From Paludibacteraceae bacterium (GTDB lineage: Bacteria > Bacteroidota > Bacteroidia > Bacteroidales > Paludibacteraceae): 64,000 nt of DNA. The translations under genes were made by a program, and so were the position numbers. Within the stretch, counting starts at the first letter, position 1; each line of letters begins with the position of its first letter. The stretch is from NCBI GenBank assembly GCA_018433525.1, contig JAHDRA010000045.1, forward strand, positions 1 through 64,000. Reading direction: 5' to 3'. The notes below the pieces were generated by a model. That model had not been told where the DNA came from and ran no database searches. It saw nothing but the letters and a program-made list of their open reading frames with translations. Shown piece by piece: positions 36,307-45,745 of this stretch.

Positions 36307-39081
36307 ATGAGAAAAATATTTTTTTTTCTTAGCTTATTTTTTTTCCCCATCCTGATTCAAGCGCAAACTTTTTCTGGAAGTGCTTTAATTACAGGTAAAC
36401 TGATTGATAAAGAAACAAAAAAACCTGTACCATTAGCAAATATCCGGGTTTTACAGCAGCGCGACAGCAGCTTTGTAAACGGACAGGCGAGCAGGAATGA
36501 TGGATCTTTTTCCATTCCGGTTCATTATGGATCTTACATTGTACATATCTCATTTTTAGGTTATGATGATGTTTTTAAGCACGTTCAAGTATCAGCTTCA
36601 AATCCTATTGCTGTGCTTGATACTATATTTTTAAGACAGACCGATTTTAAGCTTTCTGAAGTTATAATTACCGAGAAAGCGCCTGAAGTTAGAGTGAAAG
36701 GAGACACGCTGGAATTTAATGCCGGTTCGTTTAAAGTTACTGAAAGTGCTGTGGTAGAAGACTTACTTAAAAAAATGCCCGGTGTGGAAATTGATAAAGA
36801 CGGGAAAATTACTGTCAACGGACGCGAAATAAAAAAAATTATGGTGGACGGAAAAGAGTTTTTCAGCAGCGATCCCAAAGTTGCGTCCAAAAATCTACCT
36901 GCCAAAATGGTAGAAAAAGTTCAAGTGCTGGATAAAAAATCCGAAATGGCTGAAATGACCGGCTTTGACGACAGCGATGAGGAAACTGTGATAAATCTGG
37001 TTATTAAGCAAGGGATGAAAGAAGGATTGATAGGAAATGCCTTTGCCGGATATGGAAGTAAAGACCGCTACGAAGGCAATGCTATGGTCAATTACATGAG
37101 AAACCAAAATCAGTTTACCTTCATAGGCGGCCTAAACAATACCAATAATGCAGGATTTACCGATTTGGCATCAAGTATGTTTGGTAACATGGGCGGTCGC
37201 GGTATGCGAGGAATGTTTGGAAACCAAGATGGAGTTACTACTTCGGGCATGGGAGGATTCAATTTCAACACCCAACTTTCTCAAACTTTCAAATTGGGCG
37301 GAAATGTTCGTTATGGTTCCACAAACAGTGATGTGTTGTCAAAAATCCGGACACAAAACATGCTGAGCAGCGGAAATACTTTTGAAAACGAAAATGACAC
37401 CACGAACAGTTTCAGTCAAAATTTTAATATGGATTTACGAATGGAATGGACTCCTGACACAGTTACCCGCATCATATTCCGCCCAAGCGTCGGGGTGTAT
37501 GAAAACAGTCGCGATGAAATTAGTAATTTCAATACAACCAATGAAGAAAATGATTCTATAAATAAAGGTGATTCAAAGTATTCTTCGGATGGAAACGGAT
37601 ACAATGTCGGCGGGCGCTTGGAAGTAAGCAGGCAATTGGGGAAAAAAGGACGTGTTCTCAGCCTCCAACTGAGAGGACAGTTGAATGATGCCGACAACGA
37701 CGGTTACAATCTATCCAATACTTATTATTTTGGTACCAAACCTGATGATATTATTGATCAGAAATTTACCAATACCAGCAACAGCAAAAACTGGCAAAGT
37801 TTTCTATCCTACGTAGAACCCATCGGACACAATAACTTTATTCAGCTTGCCTACAATTATCAGCAAAAATTTTCCGAATCGAACAAGGATACACGAACCA
37901 AAGACGACTTGGGAAATTATTCGGTAATGGATACTACCTACAGCAAAAGATTGGAAAACGACTTCGTTAACCAATCGATAGAAATGAATTTCAAAGCAAA
38001 CAGAGGAAAATATGACTATATGTTTGGCTTCAGTATGCAGCCGTTCAATTCCAGCAGTAAAACCTATAAAGGAGATTCTCTTTATAACAATACTTCCAAT
38101 CAGGGTATCAATTATGCACCAAGTGCCCAATTCAATTATCGATGGAGTCGACAAAACAATTTAAGAATCAGGTATTCGGGCATTACAAGCCAACCTTCCG
38201 TAACGCAACTTTCACCGGTGAGAGATGTTTCCAACCCTTTAAACGTTACTTATGGTAATCCCGATTTAAAACCTTCTTTCTCCCATCAATTGAATATTCG
38301 CTATATGAATTTTATGCCGCAACAAAAAAGTTCAATCAATTTTTTTGGAAACGCTTCCTACACGTTGAACGATATTGTTTCTTCCACTTCTACAGACGTT
38401 TTCACGGGACAAAAAGAAACCACTTATAAAAATGTTAATGGCAACTGGAATGCCAACGGACGACTGACACTGAATTTGCCAATAAAAAAAACGAATTTTT
38501 CCGTTTTTTCCATGTCATCAGGCAGCTATACTCATTCCAAAGGATATTCCAATAATGAAATTAACTTAAGTCAGCGAACCGGTTTGGGACAAACACTGGG
38601 AATTGATTTTCGATCGGGTGTCGTGGATTTCGGCACAAGGGGAAACATCAATTACAACAATATCCAAAACAGTTTGACAGGTCAGCAGGATCAGGAATAT
38701 TTCAATTACAATGTTTCAGCCAATACCACTATTTATTTACCTTATGACTTATCGATCGACAGCGACCTATCTTACAATACCAATTCCGGCTATTCAACGG
38801 GATTCGAGCAGGAAGCACTGATATGGAATGCTTCCCTTCAAAAGCAGCTTTTTAAACACAAAAATGGCTCCCTGCGCTTAAAAATTTACGACATTCTGCA
38901 ACAGAAAAGCAACATCAGCAGAAGAGCAACGGCCAATTATATTACAGACACTACTACCAACACGCTAACTTCCTATTTTATGTTTCATTTTGTGTATCGT
39001 TTCAATATTTTCAAAAACGGCGCAAATCAAAACGACATGATGCCGCGCAGAAGCTTTGGTGGAGGACCCAGTGGACACTGA
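36307..39081 (+). CDS. Outer-membrane beta-barrel protein with carboxypeptidase-regulatory-like domain
   Basis: A 924-residue outer-membrane protein. It has a signal peptide (1-20, ending LIQAQT) and a carboxypeptidase-regulatory-like beta-sandwich (about 27-105, ITGKLIDKETKKPVPLANIRV). A plug-like domain follows (about 115-235, VEDLLKKMPGVEIDKDGKITVNG), then a long barrel rich in aromatic/Asn strands that ends GGGPSGH. The N-terminal layout is that of SusC/TonB-receptor relatives, but no SusD gene follows, so a polysaccharide-utilisation role is not supported. A Gly/Met-rich insert (about 290-320, MGGRGMRGMFGN) is unusual. It is monocistronic. Confidence 0.85.
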   Translation: MRKIFFFLSLFFFPILIQAQTFSGSALITGKLIDKETKKPVPLANIRVLQQRDSSFVNGQASRNDGSFSIPVHYGSYIVHISFLGYDDVFKHVQVSASNPIAVLDTIFLRQTDFKLSEVIITEKAPEVRVKGDTLEFNAGSFKVTESAVVEDLLKKMPGVEIDKDGKITVNGREIKKIMVDGKEFFSSDPKVASKNLPAKMVEKVQVLDKKSEMAEMTGFDDSDEETVINLVIKQGMKEGLIGNAFAGYGSKDRYEGNAMVNYMRNQNQFTFIGGLNNTNNAGFTDLASSMFGNMGGRGMRGMFGNQDGVTTSGMGGFNFNTQLSQTFKLGGNVRYGSTNSDVLSKIRTQNMLSSGNTFENENDTTNSFSQNFNMDLRMEWTPDTVTRIIFRPSVGVYENSRDEISNFNTTNEENDSINKGDSKYSSDGNGYNVGGRLEVSRQLGKKGRVLSLQLRGQLNDADNDGYNLSNTYYFGTKPDDIIDQKFTNTSNSKNWQSFLSYVEPIGHNNFIQLAYNYQQKFSESNKDTRTKDDLGNYSVMDTTYSKRLENDFVNQSIEMNFKANRGKYDYMFGFSMQPFNSSSKTYKGDSLYNNTSNQGINYAPSAQFNYRWSRQNNLRIRYSGITSQPSVTQLSPVRDVSNPLNVTYGNPDLKPSFSHQLNIRYMNFMPQQKSSINFFGNASYTLNDIVSSTSTDVFTGQKETTYKNVNGNWNANGRLTLNLPIKKTNFSVFSMSSGSYTHSKGYSNNEINLSQRTGLGQTLGIDFRSGVVDFGTRGNINYNNIQNSLTGQQDQEYFNYNVSANTTIYLPYDLSIDSDLSYNTNSGYSTGFEQEALIWNASLQKQLFKHKNGSLRLKIYDILQQKSNISRRATANYITDTTTNTLTSYFMFHFVYRFNIFKNGANQNDMMPRRSFGGGPSGH

Positions 39082-39584
39082 CCCTATGCTGACAATATTT
39101 GAAAAAACAGAACAATAACTACTGTATTAAAATCATAAATGCAACTGTTTATAGGACAAATTTTGTAATAAAAATTCAGTTGTTATAACAGATTAAGGTT
39201 TTTATATTCTTTTTCTTTGCTTTTTCCAAAAGATTTACAAGAGCAATTCCGAACAAAATATAACCCTTGAACATGATGTATTGCATGAATAAAAATTATT
39301 TTTTTTGTAACAAACACATAAACAATGATTTATACTATTATTTTTCAATATAAAAATCTGAAAAAATTAAAATTTTTTATATACTGAAATAATTTTTCTA
39401 TTTTTTTTTGTTATTTGAAAAAAAAGCATTTCCTTTGTATCCGATTACAAGAAGTGTATCTCCCTCGATCGGTTATTTTCAACTTTCCATTTCTCTGGAC
39501 GGCAATCTTTAACCTCGTATGTTTGTTTTACTCCTCTTTAATCGCAAATTATATTAATTTCTAATTTTTAATTTTTTTATTTTT
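39082..39584. other. Gap with long leader of the RRM gene
   Basis: About 500 bp without a gene, the second half strongly A/T-rich. The candidate promoter at 39407-39437 would give a leader of about 140 bases. It contains a CCCTCGATCGG segment and C/T-rich stretches, a plausible site for post-transcriptional control. No known riboswitch was recognised. Confidence 0.5.
39407..39437 (+). promoter_or_regulatory. Candidate promoter of the RRM gene
   Basis: TTTG (39407-39410), a 19-base spacer, then TTCCTTTG (39430-39437). This fits the Bacteroidota pattern TTTG-N19-21-TAnnTTTG with one mismatch. It is about 150 bases from the start codon. Confidence 0.5.
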
Positions 39585-39830
39585 ATGAACATTTATGTTG
39601 GTAACCTGAGCTACAAAGTTCGGGAAAATGATCTTCAAGGGGTTATGGAAGAATACGGTCAGGTATCATCCTGCAAAATCATTAAAGACCGTGAAACCGG
39701 AAGGTCAAAAGGATTCGGATTTGTTGAAATGAGTGATGACACTGCAGCAACAAAAGCAATTGAAGAATTGAATGGAGCCGAATTCGATGGAAGAACAATG
39801 GTAGTTAAAGAAGCACGTCCAAAAAATTAA
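39585..39830 (+). CDS. RRM-domain RNA-binding protein
   Basis: 81 residues forming a single RNA-recognition motif. RNP2 is IYVGNLSY (2-9) and RNP1 is KGFGFVEM (about 45-52), with the aromatic residues that stack on RNA present. There is almost nothing outside the domain. Such proteins occur in Bacteroidota and cyanobacteria and are implicated in post-transcriptional regulation. Here the gene is monocistronic, with its own candidate promoter, long leader and strong terminator, consistent with high or regulated expression. The RNA target cannot be inferred. Confidence 0.95.
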   Translation: MNIYVGNLSYKVRENDLQGVMEEYGQVSSCKIIKDRETGRSKGFGFVEMSDDTAATKAIEELNGAEFDGRTMVVKEARPKN

Positions 39831-39855
39831 GCTTTTTTTAAAAATCGAAATGGAG

Positions 39856-39896
39856 AACTTCTATTGTCGCAAGACAATGGAAGTTTTTTGTTTTTA
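39856..39896 (+). terminator. Rho-independent terminator after the RRM gene
   Basis: The stem AACTTCTATTGTC (39856-39868) pairs with GACAATGGAAGTT (39873-39885), with a single G-U pair, around a GCAA loop. TTTTGTTTTT follows directly. It ends the RRM transcript before the CPBP gene. Confidence 0.85.
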
Positions 39897-39935
39897 ACTG
39901 TTTTCACGAATGATTAATGATATATCGACAGAAAT

Positions 39936-40814
39936 ATGAGCTCATTAAAAGGTGTTTTCAAAAATCGTAAAATTTTTTCTCAATTATTGCTGTTGTTGTT
40001 TTTAAGTGGCTTGTTTTTTTACATTGGTTTAGCTTTTTGGATGGTTATATCGGCAGGAAAAAGAGAAGACGCCCAAGCCATCCGAGTATTACAACTGATA
40101 CAGTCAATCGGATTGTTTTTGATTCCACCATTTATTTTTGCATATTTAGTGAGTGATCGTAAACCGACAGAATATCTCAGTTTATCTCAAAAAATCAACT
40201 TAAAGGATGTGATGTATGTGATACTAATAATGTTTATTGCTATTCCATTTGTCAATTTTCTTACCTCTCTTAATCAGCAACTGGTTTTACCGGAGGTACT
40301 TGCACCTGTGGAAGAATGGATGAAACAAACAGAAGAAGAAGCTGCATTGCTTACCAAACAACTTTTACAGGTCGACAACATAGGTGGATTGTTTGCAAAT
40401 CTAATATTAATTGCCTTAATTCCAGCATTGGGAGAAGAATTGTATTTTCGTGGTGCTTTACAAAACGTCATAGGTCGTGGCAAAGGTACCCACTTTGCCA
40501 TCTGGATGACCGGTTTTTTGTTTAGCGCATTTCATTTGCAGTTTTATGGCCTTTTGCCTCGATGGTTGCTGGGAGTGTTTTTTGGATATATCTTGGTGTG
40601 GAGTGGAAATATATGGCTGCCAGTTATTGCGCATTTTACCAACAATGCAATAGCAGTGATATTTTACTACTTCAGCGGACAAAACAATGAAGTAGTAAAC
40701 ATTGATGCTGTTGGGACAAATGATAGCTGGTGGATGGGTGTAATAAGTTTGATTTTAACCATTTTGCTTGTTTTCAGATTAAAATCAAGAATTCCAAAAA
40801 AGCAGCATATTTAA
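39936..40814 (+). CDS. CPBP-family intramembrane metalloprotease
   Basis: 292 residues with seven or eight predicted membrane helices. The glutamate-protease motifs are GEELYFRG (about 165-172, the EExxxR signature), FSAFHLQ (metal-binding His) and HFTNNA near the C-terminus. Related eukaryotic enzymes process CAAX-prenylated proteins; bacterial members are linked to peptide or bacteriocin processing, but here the substrate is unknown. Its TAA stop shares bases with that of the convergent minus-strand gene. It follows the RRM terminator, so it needs its own promoter, which I could not place confidently. Confidence 0.88.
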   Translation: MSSLKGVFKNRKIFSQLLLLLFLSGLFFYIGLAFWMVISAGKREDAQAIRVLQLIQSIGLFLIPPFIFAYLVSDRKPTEYLSLSQKINLKDVMYVILIMFIAIPFVNFLTSLNQQLVLPEVLAPVEEWMKQTEEEAALLTKQLLQVDNIGGLFANLILIALIPALGEELYFRGALQNVIGRGKGTHFAIWMTGFLFSAFHLQFYGLLPRWLLGVFFGYILVWSGNIWLPVIAHFTNNAIAVIFYYFSGQNNEVVNIDAVGTNDSWWMGVISLILTILLVFRLKSRIPKKQHI

Positions 40815-41206
40815 CAGGCATTTCTTCTTTCGCCTACTATCATTAAAGCTTCCTCTCGTAAAAATAAAGGTAATTCTATCTGCCTCATTTGTAAACTGCG
40901 TAACCAACCTGCCACATCGCTTTCTTGCAAACTATAGAAAACTTCAGAAAGCAGTTCTATTTCTTTATCGGAAAATTGGTTCGGCGATTTTCCACTCAAA
41001 GCATCAAGTTCTTCGTCATCATAATATTCTATTTCATTATTCATGTTTAAGAGATTTTCTCTTTCACAAAGAGCATGTGCTCCACAGCATTCTGAATTTT
41101 CTCGAACTTGTACCGTTGCTTCTTCTCTTTTGCCTTTTCGGCTAAAATAGGTAACTGTCATTAAAACAAGTCCGACTGAAATCAAAATTATTATCAATAC
41201 CCACAT
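40811..41206 (-). CDS. Small membrane-anchored protein of unknown function
   Basis: 131 residues. One N-terminal membrane helix (about 3-20) is followed by a basic turn (SRKGKREE), a Cys cluster (ECCGAHALCERE) and an acidic cytoplasmic part rich in Glu/Asp and Leu (EIEYYDDEELDALSG..., PLFLREEALM). I recognise the protein type from Bacteroidales genomes but know no function. The N-terminal orientation rule predicts that the soluble part faces the cytoplasm. Its stop codon overlaps that of the CPBP gene within the shared sequence TTAA (40811-40814). Confidence 0.75.
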   Translation of the reverse strand: MWVLIIILISVGLVLMTVTYFSRKGKREEATVQVRENSECCGAHALCERENLLNMNNEIEYYDDEELDALSGKSPNQFSDKEIELLSEVFYSLQESDVAGWLRSLQMRQIELPLFLREEALMIVGERRNAC

Positions 41207-41539
41207 AATTGTTTGTATCCTTTCTTAGTTGTTTATAAATATACAACAAATTTTTTGACTGTAAAGTTAGCAATAAAACTGAAAAAATGTTTGTTAAATT
41301 GTATATGAATTTTCGGTCCCACTTATGTTTTATTTCTCGTACACTAAGTTATGCAAAAAATATTTTTTTGTTTTCTCTTTAATATTTTCTTACCTTTGGA
41401 TAATTTTTACAGAAAGTTGTCCCACTCAAGGGTATAGATTTTGATATCTGGTATTATAAATCTTTTTTTGTAGAATTTGGATGCATATTTACCATTAATC
41501 TAAGGATTTTACTCATAGATGCTTAATTCCTGAATAAAT
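41207..41539. other. Upstream region of nhaA
   Basis: About 330 bp without a gene. It contains the divergent upstream regions of the small membrane protein and nhaA. TTACCTTTG near 41391-41399 resembles a -7 box (TAnnTTTG) on the plus strand. No recognisable ion-responsive riboswitch structure was found. Confidence 0.4.
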
Positions 41540-42937
41540 ATGATTGATCACCATTCGAAAAGAGCAAGAATATATATTTTTTTAAGAAATTTTAAATGGA
41601 AAACTAATCCGGGTATTGTCATGATGGTAGTTGCCATCGCAACCCTTATTATTGCCAATTCTCCATTGAAGGAATGGTATCAGTCATTTTGGAATATAGA
41701 ATTTTTACTTGGTACAAATTCATTCAACCTTTTTAGTCATCACGGTACACCCCTTACCCTGTTGAGTTTTATCAACGACTGCTTAATGGCGGTTTTCTTT
41801 TTTTCTATAGGTTTGGAAATAAAACGAGAAGTTCTGATTGGAGAACTTTCATCTTTCAGGCAGTCGATTTTACCTATGATTGCAGCTTTGGGAGGAATGA
41901 TTGTTCCCGTTTTGTGCTTTTTTGTTACGGGTCGAATACAGAACCTTTCGCCAGATGAAATGAGAGGAATGTTTATCCCGATGTCAACCGATATAGCTTT
42001 TTCGTTGGCAGTGCTATCGTTGTTGGGGAAAAAAGTTCCTGTGAGTTTAAAGGTTTTTTTGCTTGCTCTGGCGATTATTGATGATATTGGTGGTATTATA
42101 GTAATTGCTTTATTTTATAGCGATTTCAATACCGAATCGGTAATATATCTTCTTTATGCTGCATTTTTTGTGATTGTCCTTGCTCTTGGAGGCAAATTGC
42201 GTATCAACGGAAAACTATTTTATGCTTTTTTTGGTATTATTGTATGGTATTTGTTCCTTCAGTCGGGTATTCATCCTTCCATTGCCGGCGTAGTAGTTGC
42301 TTTTACTGTTCCTGCCCATCCGCGTATCAACATCAGAACCTTTATACGTCAGCTGCGCAGAGATATTGATTTACTTGAAAGTGTTTCACCTAAGCCCACG
42401 AAGGAGGAAATAATTCTCAGCAACACACAAATTAAATATCTTTCTCATATCGAAAATGCAGCTGATCAGGTAATCAGTCCGCTACAAGATTTTGAAGACA
42501 ACCTTTATGTATTAGTAAATTTCATTATTTTGCCTCTTTTTGCCTTTGCCAATGCCGGTGTGGTTATCAATCTGTCCGATTTTTATTTGTCGGGTATTGC
42601 TCTGGCCATCATCATAGGTTTGGTACTGGGAAAATCATTGGGAATATTTTCCTTTACATGGCTTACCATCAAATCGGGCTTATCGCGTATGCCCAATGGC
42701 ATGAACTGGCACAGTCTGTTTGGTTTGTCATTAGTTGGAGGGATAGGTTTTACAGTTGCATTATTCTTAACTGCTCTATCATACCCTGTCGGAAGCGAAA
42801 TACTTAATCAGGCGAAATTAGGTATTATTGCAGGGTCTCTTATTTCGGGCTTTTTGGGTTACTATTATCTGAAGTTTTCGATCAACAAAGGTGAAAAAAA
42901 CAATTATCGATTGAAAGAAAATTCACAGGCTTCATAA
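41540..42937 (+). CDS. nhaA: Na+/H+ antiporter NhaA
   Basis: A 465-residue inner-membrane antiporter exporting Na+ (or Li+) for protons, longer than E. coli NhaA (388). The ion-binding aspartate pair is visible as LAIIDDIGGI (D181, D182). Other family segments are FFFSIGLEIKRE, STDIAFSLAVLSLLGKKVP, HPSIAGVVVAFTVP and the C-terminal GGIGFTVALFLTALSY. A middle cytoplasmic segment (about 275-305, KPTKEEIILSNTQIK) accounts for part of the extra length. It precedes guaA with a 109-bp gap and is probably transcribed alone. Confidence 0.96.
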   Translation: MIDHHSKRARIYIFLRNFKWKTNPGIVMMVVAIATLIIANSPLKEWYQSFWNIEFLLGTNSFNLFSHHGTPLTLLSFINDCLMAVFFFSIGLEIKREVLIGELSSFRQSILPMIAALGGMIVPVLCFFVTGRIQNLSPDEMRGMFIPMSTDIAFSLAVLSLLGKKVPVSLKVFLLALAIIDDIGGIIVIALFYSDFNTESVIYLLYAAFFVIVLALGGKLRINGKLFYAFFGIIVWYLFLQSGIHPSIAGVVVAFTVPAHPRINIRTFIRQLRRDIDLLESVSPKPTKEEIILSNTQIKYLSHIENAADQVISPLQDFEDNLYVLVNFIILPLFAFANAGVVINLSDFYLSGIALAIIIGLVLGKSLGIFSFTWLTIKSGLSRMPNGMNWHSLFGLSLVGGIGFTVALFLTALSYPVGSEILNQAKLGIIAGSLISGFLGYYYLKFSINKGEKNNYRLKENSQAS

Positions 42938-43046
42938 TCATGTGTTTAAACATTTGTAAGATGCCTTTTGACAAAAAAATAAAATACTCAAGGGAGTTTG
43001 CCAAATATTTTATAAAGCATAATTTGTAACTATCCGAACTATTTTT

Positions 43047-44567
43047 ATGGAAAAAATCATTATACTTGATTTTGGTTCGCAAACCACTCAATTGATAGGT
43101 AGACGTTTAAGGGAACTTAACGAATTTTGTGAAATACTTCCTTACAACAAATTTCCTGAACAAACAAAAGAAGACATAAAAGGTATAATTCTTTCTGGAA
43201 GTCCTTTTTCGGTTTATGATCCAAAAGCACTACAAATCGATTTGAATAAAATTAGAGGGAAATTCCCAATTTTGGGAATTTGTTACGGGGCACAATATAT
43301 TGTTCACTCGGCCGGAGGGAAGGTTCAGCCTGGAAATACTAGAGAATATGGACGAGCTTCGCTCACCTATGTGGATTCAACAGACCCATTAATGTCAAAT
43401 ATTCCTGTCGGTTCTCAAATTTGGATGTCCCATAGCGATTCTATAACCGAGGTTCCGCATAACTTTATACAAATTGGAAGTACGCAGGATGTACAAATTG
43501 CAGCTTTCCGTATCGAGGGAGAAAAAACCTGGGGTGTTCAATTTCATCCTGAAGTATTTCATACTACAGAAGGCCTATTGCTCTTAGAAAATTTTTTAAA
43601 TATTTGCGATTGTCGGCGAAACTGGACTCCCGCTTCATTTATAGAAACTACCATTCAACAATTAAAAGAACAATTAAAAGACGAAAAGGTGGTACTGGGA
43701 TTGTCGGGAGGGGTAGATTCTTCGGTAACAGCCGTGTTATTAAACCGAGCCATTGGAAAAAATTTGACCTGCATTTTTGTCGATCATGGTTTGCTCAGAA
43801 AAGACGAATTTCGTGAAGTACTCACTAATTATGAACATTTGGGTTTAAATGTTATTGGAGTCGATGCCAAAGAAAGATTTTATGCCGTACTGAGGGGAAT
43901 CGCAGACCCTGAAAAAAAACGTAAAATTATTGGAGCCGAATTTATAAATGTGTTTAACGAAGAAGCTAAAAAAATTGAAAATGTAAAATGGCTGGCACAA
44001 GGAACCATTTATCCGGATGTTATCGAATCCTATTCCATTTCGGGTAATACTATTAAGTCTCACCACAACGTTGGAGGATTACCTGAAAAAATGCACTTGA
44101 AATTATGTGAACCTCTGCGTTTACTTTTTAAAGATGAAGTTCGCAGTGTTGGTATCGAACTTGGAATGACACCTCAACTTATCAAACGGCACCCTTTCCC
44201 TGGTCCCGGGTTGGCAGTCAGAATTTTGGGAGAAGTTACCCCTCAAAAAGTTGCCATTCTTCAGGAAGCCGACTACATTTTTATTCAAGAATTGCGAAAA
44301 TGGGACATCTATGATAAAGTTTGGCAAGCGGGATGTGTTTTGCTGCCCATTCAAGCAGTTGGCGTAATGGGTGATGAAAGAACTTATGAAAACGTGGTGG
44401 CGCTCCGTGCTGTTACTTCAACAGATGCCATGACTGCCGATTGGGCAAAATTGCCTTATGATTTTTTGGCCAAAGTATCAAACGAAATTATAAACAAAGT
44501 AAAAGGTATAAACCGGGTAGTGTACGATATCAGTTCTAAGCCTCCGGCAACCATTGAATGGGAATAA
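43047..44567 (+). CDS. guaA: GMP synthase (glutamine-hydrolysing)
   Basis: It converts XMP to GMP using ATP and glutamine. 506 residues: the class I amidotransferase half has GICYGAQY with nucleophile Cys79 and the catalytic HPE in FHPEVFHT. The ATP-pyrophosphatase half has LSGGVDSSV and ends in the dimerisation domain [13 protein letters not shown], the family's exact C-terminus. The start [12 protein letters not shown] is standard. tatD follows on the same strand after 143 bp. Confidence 0.97.
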   Translation: MEKIIILDFGSQTTQLIGRRLRELNEFCEILPYNKFPEQTKEDIKGIILSGSPFSVYDPKALQIDLNKIRGKFPILGICYGAQYIVHSAGGKVQPGNTREYGRASLTYVDSTDPLMSNIPVGSQIWMSHSDSITEVPHNFIQIGSTQDVQIAAFRIEGEKTWGVQFHPEVFHTTEGLLLLENFLNICDCRRNWTPASFIETTIQQLKEQLKDEKVVLGLSGGVDSSVTAVLLNRAIGKNLTCIFVDHGLLRKDEFREVLTNYEHLGLNVIGVDAKERFYAVLRGIADPEKKRKIIGAEFINVFNEEAKKIENVKWLAQGTIYPDVIESYSISGNTIKSHHNVGGLPEKMHLKLCEPLRLLFKDEVRSVGIELGMTPQLIKRHPFPGPGLAVRILGEVTPQKVAILQEADYIFIQELRKWDIYDKVWQAGCVLLPIQAVGVMGDERTYENVVALRAVTSTDAMTADWAKLPYDFLAKVSNEIINKVKGINRVVYDISSKPPATIEWE

Positions 44568-44710
44568 TTTAAAAGGTGGAATTTTCAACCAAATCACAGT
44601 AAAGAATTCGCTGCACAAGTAGCAGCTACAAATTGTATTCACGATACTGTCTAAACATTGTTGCACTTTCAAGGTAAAATAAAAACTTTTATGTAATAAT
44701 TCAAACAAGC

Positions 44711-45481
44711 ATGATAGACACCCATGCCCATATATATTCCGAAGAATTTGATGCTGACCGAGAGAAAGTTATAGAGAGAGCTCTAAAAAGAGGCATTGAA
44801 CACATAATCTTACCAAATATAGATTTGCAGAGCTTACAGCCCATGTTGCAACTGGAAGCAAGCCATCCTGATATTTGTCATGCAGCTATTGGCCTTCACC
44901 CTGTAAGCGTGAAAGAAAATTTTGCAGAAACCCTGAATTTTTTAAAATTCAAATTACAACAACACAACTATATTGCTATAGGAGAAATAGGCATAGATCT
45001 GTACTGGGACAAAACGTATCAAAAAGAACAAATTGAAGCTTTTTGTCAACAAATAGAATGGGCATTGGAATGGGAATTACCAGTAATTATTCATGTAAGG
45101 GATTCGTTTAAGGAAACTATGCAGGCTCTTGAACCCTACAGGAATAAAAAGTTAAGGGGTGTTTTCCATAGTTTTACGGGAACAATAGAAGAAGCAAACC
45201 AGATCATAACTTTTGGAGGTTTTAAAATTGGTATCAATGGAATACTGACATTTAAAAATTCTGAACTTTCTAAAACTGTCAGCCAAATTGAGACAGAGTA
45301 TTTGGTACTGGAAACCGATGCACCTTATTTGTCGCCCGTCCCTTTTCGTGGAAAGAGAAATGAGCCGGCTTACCTATCCTATATATGTGAGCAACTCGCG
45401 CTGATACTTGGGAAAACATCGGAAGAAGTCGAGTTTATCACTACCCAAAATGCAAAGAAATTGTTTAAATTACAACCTTAA
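44711..45481 (+). CDS. tatD: TatD-family metal-dependent hydrolase
   Basis: 256 residues of a TIM-barrel metallohydrolase, a 3'-5' DNase/RNase in characterised relatives. Metal ligands are DTHAH (H5, H7), a Glu in GEIGIDLYWD (about 94), HVRD (His), HSFTG (His) and an Asp in ETDAPYLSP (about 203). It has no fused domain. It lies downstream of guaA and upstream of tRNA-Ser on the same strand. Which of the TatD/YcfH/YjjV-like subfamilies it belongs to is uncertain. Confidence 0.9.
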   Translation: MIDTHAHIYSEEFDADREKVIERALKRGIEHIILPNIDLQSLQPMLQLEASHPDICHAAIGLHPVSVKENFAETLNFLKFKLQQHNYIAIGEIGIDLYWDKTYQKEQIEAFCQQIEWALEWELPVIIHVRDSFKETMQALEPYRNKKLRGVFHSFTGTIEEANQIITFGGFKIGINGILTFKNSELSKTVSQIETEYLVLETDAPYLSPVPFRGKRNEPAYLSYICEQLALILGKTSEEVEFITTQNAKKLFKLQP

Positions 45482-45557
45482 CAGTAAAAAAAAATAAAAA
45501 AAACAAGAATCTGATTATAAAATAAAAACAAATATATTGTATTTCATTTTTTTTTCT

Positions 45558-45565
45558 TAACTTGC
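45558..45565 (+). promoter_or_regulatory. Candidate -7 box for tRNA-Ser
   Basis: TAACTTGC (45558-45565) lies 10 bases before the mature tRNA start, close to the TAnnTTTG consensus, with TTGT at 45537-45540 as a possible -33 element. Confidence 0.4.
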
Positions 45566-45575
45566 ACCCCAAAAT

Positions 45576-45665
45576 GGAGAGGTGCTCGAGGGGTTGAAGA
45601 GGTGCGTCTGGAAAGCGTATATACGGTGTTGAACCGTATCGAGAGTTCGAATCTCTTCCTCTCCG
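45576..45665 (+). tRNA. tRNA-Ser (anticodon GGA)
   Basis: A 90-nt class II tRNA. The acceptor arms GGAGAGG (45576-45582) and CCTCTCC (45658-45664) are complementary. The anticodon loop CTGGAAA gives GGA, reading UCC/UCU serine codons. A long variable arm pairs TACGG with CCGTA, and the T arm is GAGAG-TTCGAAT-CTCTT. The discriminator is G and the 3' CCA is not encoded, so it must be added after transcription. Antisense reading frames across it are shadows. Confidence 0.95.
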
Positions 45666-45745
45666 CAACATCAAAACAAAAACAAAAAAAAACAAGCAGT
45701 CAAAATTTAAAACAAAAAATTAGAAATCTTAAAATTTAAAGAAAA

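Noticed and set aside
36307-39081. SusC-type polysaccharide utilisation receptor
   Set aside because: The N-terminal domain order is similar, but no SusD-like gene or glycoside hydrolase is adjacent.
41207-41539. Ion-sensing riboswitch before nhaA
   Set aside because: No recognisable conserved core or stable multi-stem structure could be drawn by eye.
45465-45695. A minus-strand frame across tRNA-Ser
   Set aside because: It covers the tRNA gene antisense and has no independent support.
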